Of a stretch of DNA of 64,000 nt, positions 50,079 through 61,161 are shown in pieces. The position numbers were made by a program, and so were the translations under genes. Positions within the stretch are counted from its first letter, which is position 1. Each line of letters starts with the position of its first letter. The stretch covers positions 105,080,021 through 105,144,020 of the forward strand of contig CM063509.1 of the NCBI GenBank assembly GCA_032207245.1. The letters are read 5' to 3'. The notes beneath the pieces were generated by a model. The model had not been told where the DNA came from, did not search any database, and worked only from the letters and a program-made list of their open reading frames with translations. Source of the DNA: Pardosa pseudoannulata. Its lineage: Eukaryota > Arthropoda > Arachnida > Araneae > Lycosidae.

Positions 50079-51062
50079 CTAATTAAAATAATTAAATTTT
50101 ATCATGATGATCAATAAAGTTTACATGAGGGTTATAATAAATCTATAACACATAATATATACTTATAAACCAATTTATGCATATTTTATATTAAAATGAT
50201 AACACATACAGCATTAATCTTTCATTAAAAAATTGTGTTCATATACAAATACAGAAATTTAACCTACATAAACTGCAGGCATGCAAGATTTTAAGAAGTT
50301 ATCTATATTACTACACTACTAAGGAATTTGAGTGCTTGCCTGCTCCTAACTCTAGCAAAGAACCATAGAAATATTTATTAACTATACAAATCCACATATC
50401 TGTACTAATCAATTCAAATTGTGAGAACAATTGTATTATGTGGTAGAGAACATAGAATTTAATTTTTAGCAGTAGTTTGAGATATTGAAGATAAAACCGC
50501 TTAATTATATTGCATGTTCATTTCCATTATTAAACTGACAGCAATAAATGACTGTCCTTTTATTGTTTATACCATTATTGCCTGATATTTGGTACTACAA
50601 GATGTTTTGAATATGTCTGCCTAATTAATAAGCAATTGTAAGAGGTGTGGTGAGGCAGCAAAAAACTGAATGGTGACCTTGCAAAAATCATCAGCCTTGT
50701 TAGAGTGATTGGGCATGTCATAGGTTAAAAGACTACATTCTTGGGGAAAAAAAATGATGTTATAAATGCTTTACACAATAAGTCTTTTGTACAGTAATCA
50801 AACATTTGAAGCAGTTATACTGATCCAAGTTTTATTAGTTTTCTGAAAGTGTGTTCTGCAAAGATCCTCTAGGAGTTCCTGGAAAATTTTTTAAGCACAA
50901 TCAAAATTTTAATAAAACCATTCTATTTTTTTCTTAATCTTTCAGACAGAGTTAAGAATAGTAACTGGCATCAGAAGTGTAACAACAGGGAACACAAAAG
51001 CAATATTTTAAATCATTCAAACCACATGCAACAGTAGAGCACAAGGATGTAACAATCATCAA
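50079..51062. other. Nothing firmly recognised
   Basis: AT-rich. A GC-richer patch at about 50640-50745 (GGTGACCTTGCAAAAATCAT, GATTGGGCATGTCATAGG) has the look of a dispersed repeat but cannot be placed. Confidence 0.3.
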
Positions 51063-51689
51063 TGTGTTATTCCATGTAAAATCAATGCTATTTTGGAACA
51101 AATTCTACCTGACCACCTCCAATTTTGATTAAATTTAGTATAGTAAGTGGGTATAAAGAAAATCCCTTAAGTTTGTCTTCCAATGATTACTGGTTTTGGA
51201 GTTATAAGGCTTTAAAGTTACCAGATTTGTCCAAAAAATGCACTATCAGCATATCTTTAAAATTACATTTGGTGCTCACCTAATTAAACTAGAAATATGT
51301 GCAAATTATCATTTTAAACCCTTTTTCATGGGCCTTCATATGATATACAATACATGATTTGAAATTAAAAAAATTAAATTAAATTTCTCAAAAAGCCAAG
51401 TTTTTAAAAGTATGAAAAAAATCTCAATGTTATTCATATTATTATTAATTAATCCTCAAATTTCCATACAGGGATCACAAGCTTTTTTGTTTGGTATACT
51501 TATTACAATAACGAAAATGTGAAATATTTGTTCCTTACTTTCAATCTAAATACTTTTGAAATTGTATATGGAAGTAATACTTTATTATTATATACTCTAG
51601 TAAATATTGCAGTTAAGGAGGCATATAAATTAAAGATAATTATCCTAATATACAAATTGGCTTTTCAAAACTTGCCAAACTTTGACCTA

Positions 51690-52560
51690 GAAACTGTGTT
51701 TTAGCAGGCCAAAAAGGAACCCACACAGTCTGTGTATGTACCATACATGAAAATGTAAAACTTATGATTGAAAATACCAGATTAGCTTCATTAATAAATG
51801 GAAGAATTAAAACGTACAAGGACTGTCTTGCTATGATGATTTGTAACCCAGCATACCACATGAAAGTGTGTACATCATGTTCTGGGACTACAGAATTAAA
51901 AACCATACTTGATGAAGCATTCGATGAAAACATGGTGGAAAAGGTCATTTTCAATCAGTAGATTTCTGTTGACAGGTGTGCTTTAGAAACAATACAAAAG
52001 TCAGCATCCGAATTTATTAACTTATTTTGCGAAAAAATGTGTGTATAAGTTTATCATGACTTTGTGGTGAGACAACAAAATTCACTTATAAACAATATAA
52101 CAGAAAACTTAAAAGATTCGAAGTTTGTAGTTTTTGATATTGCTGAAAACTACTCATTTGTCATACAGGATGAGGCTAAGAGCTACCACTGGACTAACGT
52201 TCAAGCTACAATTCACCCATTTGTTTTACATTTCAAAGGAAAGTTTGGAATTGACCACTTTACATACATTGTAGTTTCAGACTGTTTGGAGCACAATAGG
52301 GTAGCAGTTTATTGTTTTCAACAGAAGCTTATTATTTTTTTGAAGACGAAGTTTGAAAAAAGTGCAAAGAAAATATTTTATTTCCTAGATAAATCTTCTA
52401 CACAATATAAAAATAAGAAAAACTTTGCCAATTTATGCTTACATAAGGAAGATTTTGGCATTGAGGCAGAATGGCATTTTTGGGCAACTGCTCAAGATAA
52501 AAGGACCTTGTGATGGGGTAGAAGGCATACACAAGAGGTTAGTGGCTCGAGCAAGCCTAC
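51690..52560 (+). pseudogene. Transposase-like gene of the long-inverted-repeat element, broken
   Basis: Pieces of one protein can be followed across frame breaks: a Cys/His segment (CVCTIHENVKLM), NPAYHMKVCTSCSGTTEL, a break at about 51961, DRCALETIQKSASEF, another break near 52047, then an open stretch (52064-52513) with VVFDIAENYSFVIQDEAKSY, HWTNVQATIHPFV, VVSDCLEHNRVAV, IFYFLDKSSTQYKNKKNF, FGIEAEWHFWATAQ. A frameshift near 52497 leads into KGPCDGVEGIHKRLVARASL. I know this pattern from a large family of uncharacterised, repeated arthropod proteins. Spaced Asp residues (FD.AENY, SD..EHN, LD..S.QYKN) could be an RNase H-fold catalytic set, but that is inference. At least three frame breaks make this copy inactive. 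Confidence 0.65.
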
Positions 52561-52885
52561 AATGACCATATAAAAATCAAATACTTACACCATGACAACT
52601 TTTTAACTGGGCACAGGAAAAATTTTATTTTTTCAACACAAGAACACATTTCTACAGCTATATTTCTAGATGACCAATTTCAAAATGCTGTTGCAATTCC
52701 TGAGACTTGGAAATATCATGCTTTTATACTCACAGAATCAAAAACAAAAGTCTTTGTGAAAACATTTTCCTTTTCACAAGATTTGTTGATACAAACTGTG
52801 ATAGCATCACAAGAGCTTCTATTTGCTGATATAAATGGCTATATTACTGCTGTTTATAACAACTGGTGGCTTGCATTTATGTTAG

Positions 52886-52945
52886 ATTAGAATTAGGGTG
52901 GGGCGGCCCATAAGGGCACCAGCACTGTGGCCTATTGTACTGAAA
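52886..52945 (-). mobile_element. 60-bp LINE tail insertion with perfect 15-bp target duplication
   Basis: TTGCATTTATGTTAG is repeated exactly at 52871-52885 and 52946-52960. Between them is the inverted LINE 3' tail also seen at 49880-50078 (GGGCGGCCCATAAGGGCACC, then AGCACT). It is an extremely 5'-truncated insertion into the transposon at 51063-53802. Confidence 0.85.
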
Positions 52946-53802
52946 TTGCATTTATGTTAGAAAAAGAAGAGAAAAACTGATGAAGTGACATTCCTTCACC
53001 CATTTGGACCACCACGATTGGTTTCATATCCAGAGTAGCCAGATGTACTATGGATTCCTATTTCAGATGTTTTTTATAAGGTGTCTTTTAACTCCAACAG
53101 GACAAATCTATATTCTTTCTCAAGTAGAAATTCTCAAAACATATGAAGCTTTCTACCAGTTCCAACTAAATAAGTAGCATCATCCATCAAAACTAATAAA
53201 CTTAAATGATTTTTCTTTATTCTAAAATCTCAAGAAATGTTAAATATACTATTTACTAGAGTATGTGTTGATAAGGTATTGTGTAAACATTAATGCCATC
53301 CTATGCAGCTGAGTTAAATTAAAAGTAATGAATACATATTCTCATTTTCATTATTGTAATATACCAAGCAAAAAAACTTCTGTAGCTTGTGATCCCATTA
53401 TGATTTCAACGTGGAACTTTGTGGATTAATTAACATTATAGTAAATAAATTTTGAAATTTTTTTTCAAAATTTGGCTTTTTAAGAAATTTAATTTTTAAA
53501 AAATTTCAAATCATATGTTGTATATCATATTAAAGTCCATGAAAAAAGGTTTAAAAAACAACTTGCTCATATCTCTAGCTTAATTAGGCGAGTAGCAAGT
53601 GTAATTTAAAGGTATGATGATAGTGTATTTTTTAGATAAATCTGGCAACTTTAAAGCCTGATAACTTCCAAACCAGTTATGATTTGAACATAAGATTTGG
53701 GGATTTTCTTTATACCCTTGAAATCACTTAATATACCACATTTAATCAAAATTGGAGATGGTCAGATAGAAACCTTGCGATGATTTGGTATGGAATTACC
53801 CC

Positions 53803-54109
53803 AATATATCATTTTACTTTTATGATTTCTTAAAAAATTTTTTGTTCCCACGTTACCTTTTTTTTAAAGTATTGTCTACATTCTTAAACTCATTTAAATT
53901 GTGAATTTTTTATGTTCTCGAAATGTCCTTATAAACTGATGAACCTGAAGTTAAAAGTTCTTATAGTCCTTTTGAAAAATGTCCTTTTTACACTACACTA
54001 AATATGAAATTCAATTCTGCTTACCTTATCACACATGTATATTACTTTTACTGCAAAATTCTAAAAGGACTATTTTGATATATAATAGTTTGCAGTTCTT
54101 CTATTAAGA
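53803..54109. other. Nothing recognised
   Basis: AT-rich gap between the long-inverted-repeat transposon and a LINE remnant. Confidence 0.35.
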
Positions 54110-54520
54110 GAAAGCATGGCTATACCCTACCTCATCCCTCAGCCAGCTCCAGGTGTGCAAGAAAATCTATTGACAGAAATCAAGAGAATGATACTAAAGA
54201 AAATGTCTGGGAGACTGCTCTATATCCCAGTCCCAATGAATATTCCCAGGCAGACCTTCTCTGCAAATTATAAAATTCTGACAGGACATGAATATCTCCA
54301 AAAACACTTGCATTGAATTGGTGTGAAAAACCCTCCTGATTGCTCTCTGTTTTAAAGGAGAGGTTATGAATTTTAACTATTTGACAGTTTGTGCTTCCTT
54401 GGTCTGCATTTATCTCGACTTTTTATCCACTGACAACTTTTCTGCAAAAGCTAATTTGTATTGAGCTGTTCATAGGAAGATGGCATATACAGTCCCCTCC
54501 CCAATGTAATGTAAAAAAAC
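54110..54520 (+). mobile_element. LINE C-terminal (RNase H to tail) remnant, degenerate
   Basis: The frame at 54116 ends in ILTGHEYLQKHLH, and the next codons in a shifted frame give RIGVKNPPDCSLC. The order (x)LTGH-x-x-L-x-x-HLHRI-G-x-x-x-x-P-x-C-x-L-C is the region after RNase H in Jockey/R1-type LINE polyproteins, here a different family from the copies at 44036 and 49214. Frame breaks show it is dead. Ends are approximate. Confidence 0.5.
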
Positions 54521-57487
54521 ACTGGTACGAAACCTTTAACAGGTATAATATTAAATGTGATATTTTCAGTTTAATTAAAAATATGTCTGAGACCATTTAT
54601 TTACAGAATATAAATGACAAACTTTAGCATAAAATTCTATTTTTATAGAGTAATTGTTAAGTATCTAAATGTTTTCTTCCCCGATCATTAGCATATGTAA
54701 TTGCTGAGCAGGGAGAATTAGATTAAACATATGTTGAAAGAATTCACTAGAATATAAATTTTGAGGAACTTGTTGAAAATATATAGTGTAAACAAGGTTA
54801 ATATTTTTAATATATAAAAATAGTCAAAAAGCATTAAAATCACATACTCACCCACTTTTAAAAATTGGTATCAGTACAATTTTTTGTGAAACCTTGGTTT
54901 GTAGACTTTCAATGACAAAAGTAATTGTAGTAAAATCTTTGTCCATTCATTACATATATTAAAATATGTCAGCTAATTTTTATTCAATTAAATTTGATTC
55001 TAGAGAAACACAAAATTAACCTAATTTCAAATATCAAAATGAATAAAATATGTTAAAATCATCAAACTAATGACTTACCAAATTTTAACTCATTTACAGA
55101 AATTGATTTTTTTCAATATTCCAAATAAAAAAAAAGAAAAAAGTCTAATAACAGCAATTTAACCTTTAGTTCCCTGATATCTCTAATAACTCTAGCATTT
55201 ACTTTTAGCCAGTTCACATATTAATTTAATATCTAATATTTTTCCAAAAACACAATTTAAATTTTTATATATAATAGGATACTATTTACAAATTTTCTTC
55301 AAAATCAGCAGCAAGCAAGGAAGTAGAAGCTGAATTTAAATAAGCTGCAGTAGTTTTCTTGGCCTTAATTTAAAATTCAAATTGAAATCTTTGTTCGGAA
55401 TTTTTTATCATATAAACAAGTTTTCTAAAGTTGTGTTCATTTAAAAATTTTGGGCTATCCATAGAATTAACCCCAAAATTGTTAATTTTACAAGTAAATT
55501 ATAAAAGTACTTAGTATGAAATCACTATAAATTCTTCTTTAACTTGTCTTATACGAGTATAAGATGTCATTGAAGACTACCTTAGGTAATGTAAGTACCT
55601 TTAAAATTATTGATAATCTGGTTATTTCAATACTGTTAAGATGCATGAGGCACTGATACTAATATGCTGGGTAGGTTTGAAGTATCAATTTTGATTCTCA
55701 TGGTTCTTATTTACAAATTTTTCTGAAGGTTCCAATATTGCAAGAAATATAAATGCAACTGATCATAAAATTTTTATACTTAAGTAAATTATTTGACAAA
55801 ATAAAATTTGAGATTACCAAACACTAGTTCTTTACCCTTCCCCAAGACAGGCTAATTAAGTTAGAAGGAAACAAATAGGCTTATCAACTTTAAGGCATCT
55901 TCTTTTAGCTTATAAAACCCAGAAACATCTAAATATAACTTAGCAATTAAATTAAAATGTAATAAGTAAAAACCCCAGACATCCATAAGAATTGTTAATA
56001 TTGACTACCACATCACATCAACCATATTATAAAGAAAATATCCCATTCATTTTTTAGCAATAAAGTTAAGTTATGAACATCTAACAATTTTTAAGTAGCA
56101 TAAAAAATACTTAACACATAAAACATGCTTCTAAGGACTTATGCTTAAATTTTTGTGCAAAAATTTGTATGTTATAGATCTTAGAATTATGCAGTTTAAA
56201 TAATTTTTACAAACTCACAACAAAATTTCACTCAACTACTCAATATTCTGAAGAAATAAATAAAATTTTTTTCCTCAGTTTGTCTAAAACAATATACTTG
56301 CAATGACTGACTCTAATCTCATGTTATTGTCTAAAAAAATGTAAGCTACATTTAAAAAGAACACATTTTAATAAGTTAATTTTGAAGCAGATTTATTTCA
56401 ATTTCAAGTGATTGAGACTGCATATCATTACAGAATGATGAAATCTTAAGAGAAAAATCAAGAACAATGAAATACAAAATAAAGTGCAAGAGATATATTA
56501 TACATTAGAAATAAATATACTAAATTTCATATAAATATACATACTCAGATTCAACGCTAATGCACAATAAACGTAGATTTGCTACCATTTTATCATATAA
56601 ACTGAGGCTTTGTAAAATTGATGTAGCAAATCAAATTCGACATTTGACTGAAATATTCAGAGGCCACTATACTAAGCATGTCCATATACAAGCTATATAT
56701 ATTTACACTGGCCCCTTTCTTCATAAGTCTTTCAGTAATAGCACATAGAAACAATCAATATGAAATATCCTAATTAAAGACATGAGACAAATACTATATT
56801 GGACACTTTACTTGAAATAAGTTATTTTGAAGCCAGTAATGTAATATACAATTATAAAATGTCAGCAAGTTCCTTTACTAACACAGAACTATAAATTTTA
56901 AGGCATCCATTTCTGATACTGAGAAGTCTACAAATAGTATCAATTATGTCTTTTGTATTTGATGTAGAACAACTTCACAAGAAAAAAAAAATACCCCACA
57001 TAGAGAAAATAACCAAACATAGATCATAGGAGCTATACCTTACTCACTATTTTAACAATACAATAAGAAATAAAATGAAATCACATATAATAGGGAATAT
57101 TTCAGAGTTGAGTTATATAAAATAATTTGATAGCTTATTTGAATTTAAAAGCATACAAAGTAAGTTATAAAAAATACTGATAAGTCATATTTTTCTACAT
57201 TTACTTAAAATACACAAATTTAATATTAGGCACTTTAACCAGAAAATAAAGTTCACTACAGAAATTTCAAGTAAAAAAAGTTGAGTATTTAATGATTCTA
57301 GAATTACAGGTGTTGTACAATAAACTGAATTTCGGCACGGATACTTAAATAACTTGTATATGCTTATCATGATATCATTTAACAGAAATTCTAAGAAACA
57401 GACTGCAATACAACCAAAACTGAATAATTAAGAAATACACAGTCACACATAACTAGTGCTTTGCCAAATGCACTTGCTATGAAGAAA
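54521..57487. other. Nothing recognised
   Basis: About 3 kb of AT-rich sequence without conserved frames. Part of the right side may be akirin 3' untranslated sequence. Confidence 0.35.
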
Positions 57488-57493
57488 TTTATT
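57488..57493 (-). terminator. Candidate akirin polyadenylation signal
   Basis: AATAAA on the - strand, about 185 bp after the akirin stop. Longer 3' ends are possible. Confidence 0.4.
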
Positions 57494-57676
57494 ATGGCTT
57501 CAGAAAACATATAAAAATCTTGACATAAAAAAAAGAAAAAAGACAAACATATCTAAGCAAATAACCAATTGAAAGCCACACATATTGGCAATTTAGTATA
57601 TAGTTATAGTTTAGATGCAGAAGTTCAGGTAACATCATTATGTGCATATACTTTCACACTGAAAGTTTAGGTGAAA

Positions 57677-58201
57677 TTAGGAAAGGTAACTTGGGATGCA
57701 GCTCTCATAACGCTTCTGAATCTGATCATATGTGAACTTCACAAAAGTGTCATATTGCTCAGCCAACTTGGTGTTAAGGATACGATCATACTCATCTCGA
57801 ATTTGATTTTCTCTCTCTTTTATCATGCGCTCGCATATCAAACCAACTTGTCGGAAAGTAAAAAGAGGCTGATCTCTACAAGCTGGAGCCATAAGACCTG
57901 TGCCAGTGCTAGATGATGCTATGGGTGATGATGATGAATGGTCAGAACTATCGCTGCCATCAAATCGTAGTTGTCGTCTTCGATGAAGCTTTTTGATTTC
58001 TTCTCTGAGATTAACCGCAATTTGTTCAGAAGTTAACTTCGAAGCCACTTCTCCAAATGGAGAAGAATTTTCCACAGCTGACTTAAAAATCTTAGGAGAT
58101 GGTGATAAAACAGGCGTACATCTGCGACGCTTAGGGGTTCGACCTCCCGGACTTTGAAGAGGATCCCATTCACAACTTCTTTTCAAAGTAGCACAGGCCA
58201 T
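57677..58201 (-). CDS. akirin: Akirin (subolesin)
   Basis: Akirins are small nuclear proteins that bridge transcription factors and chromatin-remodelling complexes, in immune NF-kB responses and muscle development. The frame gives 174 residues from ATG 58199-58201; an in-frame Met 19 codons upstream is less likely because family members start MACATLKR. Visible features: N-terminal MACATLKRSCEWDPLQSP, the nuclear localisation signal TPKRRRC at about residue 23, a conserved SPFGEV-x-x-K-LTSEQIA block, a Ser-rich linker, then the conserved C-terminal half QPLFTFRQVGLICERMIKER, AEQYDTFVKFTYDQIQKRYE and final SYLS. Length fits the family (about 170-200). The wording of both ends is close to tick subolesin, pointing to a chelicerate. 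The gene has no intron in the coding region. Confidence 0.96.
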   Translation of the reverse strand: MACATLKRSCEWDPLQSPGGRTPKRRRCTPVLSPSPKIFKSAVENSSPFGEVASKLTSEQIAVNLREEIKKLHRRRQLRFDGSDSSDHSSSSPIASSSTGTGLMAPACRDQPLFTFRQVGLICERMIKERENQIRDEYDRILNTKLAEQYDTFVKFTYDQIQKRYESCIPSYLS

Positions 58202-59163
58202 TTTAAGATAATATGTTGATTTCGCGATGTAGCGTTCTGTCTTAAAGCAGTAATCCAATAGCTTGTTAAATTCGAATTATTAGCACTTTATAATTGTATC
58301 AAACTTACGTAAACTATAAAATATTATTCTTTTTATGCACTTCAGCTCGTCTAACATACAACAAGTAACTTATCAATTCTTTGCAATCATAAGAAACATA
58401 AGCCATGCTAGGAATCAGCCATTCGAATAAAATGCAACACAGCTACACCTCATTCAATGATCAATGAATTCTAGACTTTCAATTATTTATGTTTCATCAG
58501 GTACTAAAATTTGTACAAGAGAGTCAGAAAAAGTTTTGTAATAAAATATTTTTTAAAACCTAGAGCAACAAATTGAAAACCAATTAAAATGGTCTTGGGA
58601 AAACAAAGCACGTTCAGAATTTTTTCAGTAACGATATTTGTTAAGGTGATGCCACAAAAAAACAAGAAAAAAAATCTAATCTGAAAGTGCGTCATCGTAC
58701 TGAAATAATTTATTTGCATTAAAATATATGTTATTTAGATTATGTAGACTTCCAAGAAAGAAGTAAAATAGGGAATATGTAATTAAAAATATAAACACTT
58801 TAAAAATAATATTATAGACAAAGAATGCAATATGATTTATCTTAACTTTGAACCTTATTAAATTTTAATAATTTAACTTCTAGTGATTTTGATTTATTTT
58901 TGAGTTTTTACTGTGTAATAAAACATTTAATATACACTTTCTTTAGATTTTAGGTATTAATTACATTGCCTGAATCATAGACTAAAAAAGCCTAAGTGCG
59001 TTTGTCTATGGACTGAATAAAGGTCCTTAAAGATTTAACCACAACTATGACCTCTAACTTCAGTCTCCTTTAACCAAGAAGTTTACCGTCGTAAACACGA
59101 ATCATAACGATTAATATTTATTTCATTTGAAATTTTGGATCTTCGACTGTTGAAGAACAGGAA
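58202..59163. promoter_or_regulatory. Divergent intergenic region between akirin and COX7C
   Basis: This 960-bp stretch must hold both 5' untranslated regions and promoters of two genes read outward. A less AT-rich patch with pyrimidine-start sequence lies at about 59040-59090 just upstream of COX7C. No TATA box in a convincing position was identified. Confidence 0.4.
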
Positions 59164-59373
59164 ATGTTGCCTGTACGAGGAATTTTAAATGCCACTAGGA
59201 AGTTTACGACTTCAGCTTTACGCAGAGGGGATTATGGCCATGGTGGAGTTACCGGAGGCAATCTACCCTTTGATATCTCGAATAAATACAAACTTACAGC
59301 TTATTTCATTTTATTCTTTGGGAGTGGATTTAGCTTGCCATTCCTTATTGTCCGTCATCACCTGACTAAGTAA
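59164..59373 (+). CDS. COX7C: Cytochrome c oxidase subunit 7C, mitochondrial
   Basis: Encodes a 69-residue precursor of the small nuclear-coded complex IV subunit that spans the inner mitochondrial membrane once. Residues 1-20 (MLPVRGILNATRKFTTSALR) are basic, hydroxylated and without acidic residues, as a mitochondrial presequence should be. The mature part has the family pattern GNLPFDISNKYKLTAYFILF followed by FGSGFSLPFLIVRHHLTK, with the hydrophobic helix in the middle and the characteristic FGSGF and P-F-x-I-VRH motifs. Length matches the family. The ATG follows AACAGGAA. The coding region is a single exon. Confidence 0.96.
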   Translation: MLPVRGILNATRKFTTSALRRGDYGHGGVTGGNLPFDISNKYKLTAYFILFFGSGFSLPFLIVRHHLTK

Positions 59374-59492
59374 ATGAGTTTTCATATGAAGTCTTTTCAT
59401 GTACATGCAATATTTGGTTATAAGGAGAGCTATGTATATTAGTATACTTAGTACAACAACAAAATGTTATAATCACTGTATGAGCTACTTGA

Positions 59493-59498
59493 AATAAA
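59493..59498 (+). terminator. Candidate COX7C polyadenylation signal
   Basis: AATAAA about 120 bp after the COX7C stop, a distance typical for a short nuclear-coded mitochondrial gene. Confidence 0.55.
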
Positions 59499-60273
59499 AA
59501 TTATTGCATGTAAAAAATCCTAAAATGTAGATGAAATAAATTTAATTTTTTTTTTGATTTTTTGTGTTTATTTTCTTCTATTACTCTACTGTGCCATAAT
59601 AGCATATATGGAAGTAAACTAGTTATTTATCAAACGGGTTGCTTTGAAAGCTGCAAGTATTTAGTTTATTTTTTAAGCATCAAACTACTTCATTAGTTGT
59701 AATTTGGGTTACTGTATTGAGTATTTTTTCATTTTAAATCAGTCATAGAAGTGAAATTTACAAACATGTTATCTGTATTATCAACTATTTAGAACTTTTC
59801 TTTGAATAAAAAAAAAGGCAAAAAACTAGAACCTTAATTTATATTCATTAGTCCTCAGATGTGAGAATTTGGTTTAAGTTGTTTGTATTTTGGGGATTTG
59901 AATACATGTTAAGAGCAGTGTTGCAGAAAGTAGTTCATTGATTCCCTATTTTAAAGTTAATTCAGAATATTTTATTTACTAACTCATTCAAACTGAGTCT
60001 TGTTATAACCAAACTGTCACTGGGGAGGCTTTTTACTTTTGTTTCTTTATTTGTAAGAGAGTCGTTACTTGTTTTAACTCCAGTTATATGTTGAATTGAG
60101 TGAAACTGCTATAGTTATCATTCAATATAAATTATTTACTGATCTAGGAATGCTTGTTCCATTTAATGTTTGGGGTCTGTAGAAACCCAGAAATATTGCT
60201 CTAACCATCTCGTAATTTTTTCAAAAATAAAATTATGAATAATTTCCCCTTCATCCTTTCTCTACTTTTAAAA

Positions 60274-60324
<51 letters not shown>

Positions 60325-60340
60325 ATCAATCTCCCAATTG
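59499..60340. other. Nothing recognised apart from simple repeats
   Basis: AT-rich flank with an (AT)n tract and adjacent (TATG)n at about 60278-60325. Confidence 0.5.
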
Positions 60341-60344
60341 CTGT

Positions 60345-60870
60345 GACATGATCTGCTAGACTTTGAATCTGAAAATTAGTAGGTTGAAACTTGGTAAACC
60401 ATTTTGACAGTAGAAAGGTACGAACACAGGCAAAGGTCATTTATGATTTGAGGGGTAGAAATACTTAAGGATGAAAGACAGGAACTCAGTGAAACTGCAT
60501 CACAGCTGTAAACGATATTCTGTTTTTGCAGAATGTGGATGAAAATACAGGCATTGAAGACTGCATACTTATTTTCATAGTTAACAAAAGAAACTGAAGG
60601 CTTATCTTTACTTAAAGAAGTAATTTTGGTTATGTAAGAAAATCTGCTCTTATTTGAGTAAAATTTATAGCTTTTAAATAAGTTTAGCATACTTTCATAT
60701 CTTTGAGAGATTTTTTAAAATTTCTTTATTTTTATTGGATGTGATTTTATTCCTCATCTGAAATGCCATTTTCTAATACTTATTTTTTACATTCCACTTA
60801 ATGTTTAAGTCTAAAATTTTCCAGCGATTTTTGTCTGGCACCACAAACACCCCAACATTTAAAAGTATGT
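60345..60870 (+). repeat. Diverged dispersed repeat, copy 2
   Basis: Aligns with 23345-23830 in the same orientation, beginning with CTAGA-TTGAATCT-like sequence and TTGAAACTTGGTAAA and ending near the A-rich region at 60870. Neither copy encodes a recognisable protein, and no terminal repeats are apparent. Confidence 0.55.
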
Positions 60871-61161
60871 ATAAAAATATTAACTTTAATTTTGCTGTTT
60901 AAATTGAAATAATGAAAAAAAAGGACTAAAGACTATGTTGTCTGTGTGTTTAAAAATGTTAAATTTCTTTAAATAACATTTAAAATAATAAAAAAAGGTT
61001 ATAAAAATTATGTTTCCTGTATATTTAAACTTGTATAAAAGTGTAAGTTTCTTTAAGTTTGCAATGATATACAAAATTATGCCATGTTCTTTTTTTGCTA
61101 TTACTCAGAACACACCAATTTTGGATGGTCGAAAAAAAGAACTTAGGGGCAGCATATATAG

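Larger units (their letters stand above)
51063..53802 (+). mobile_element. DNA transposon with very long (about 480 bp) terminal inverted repeats, unclassified
   Basis: The left arm (51063 to about 51545) pairs with the right arm (about 53320 to 53802) along nearly its full length. Examples: outermost TGTGTTATTCC against GGGGTAATTCC; (C)TGACCA(C/T)CTCCAATTTTGAT; GGCTTTAAAGTT(A/G)CCAGATTT; GATTTGAAATT; GGGATCACAAGCT. The arms enclose a broken transposase-like gene on the + strand. I see no obvious target-site duplication; the flanks share only AA(T). The arm length, termini and encoded protein do not match the hAT, pogo, mariner or piggyBac groups seen elsewhere in the window. A 60-bp LINE tail is inserted at 52886. 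Confidence 0.75.

Noticed and set aside
50640..50745. GC-richer patch resembling a dispersed repeat
   Set aside because: No second copy in the window, no target duplication and no coding match, so it is not called.
51640..51954. 104-codon frame on the - strand
   Set aside because: Antisense shadow of the transposase-like gene in the long-inverted-repeat element.
60201..60690. Open frames on the - strand near the (AT)n tract
   Set aside because: They run through the microsatellite and a dispersed repeat and show no conserved protein motif.
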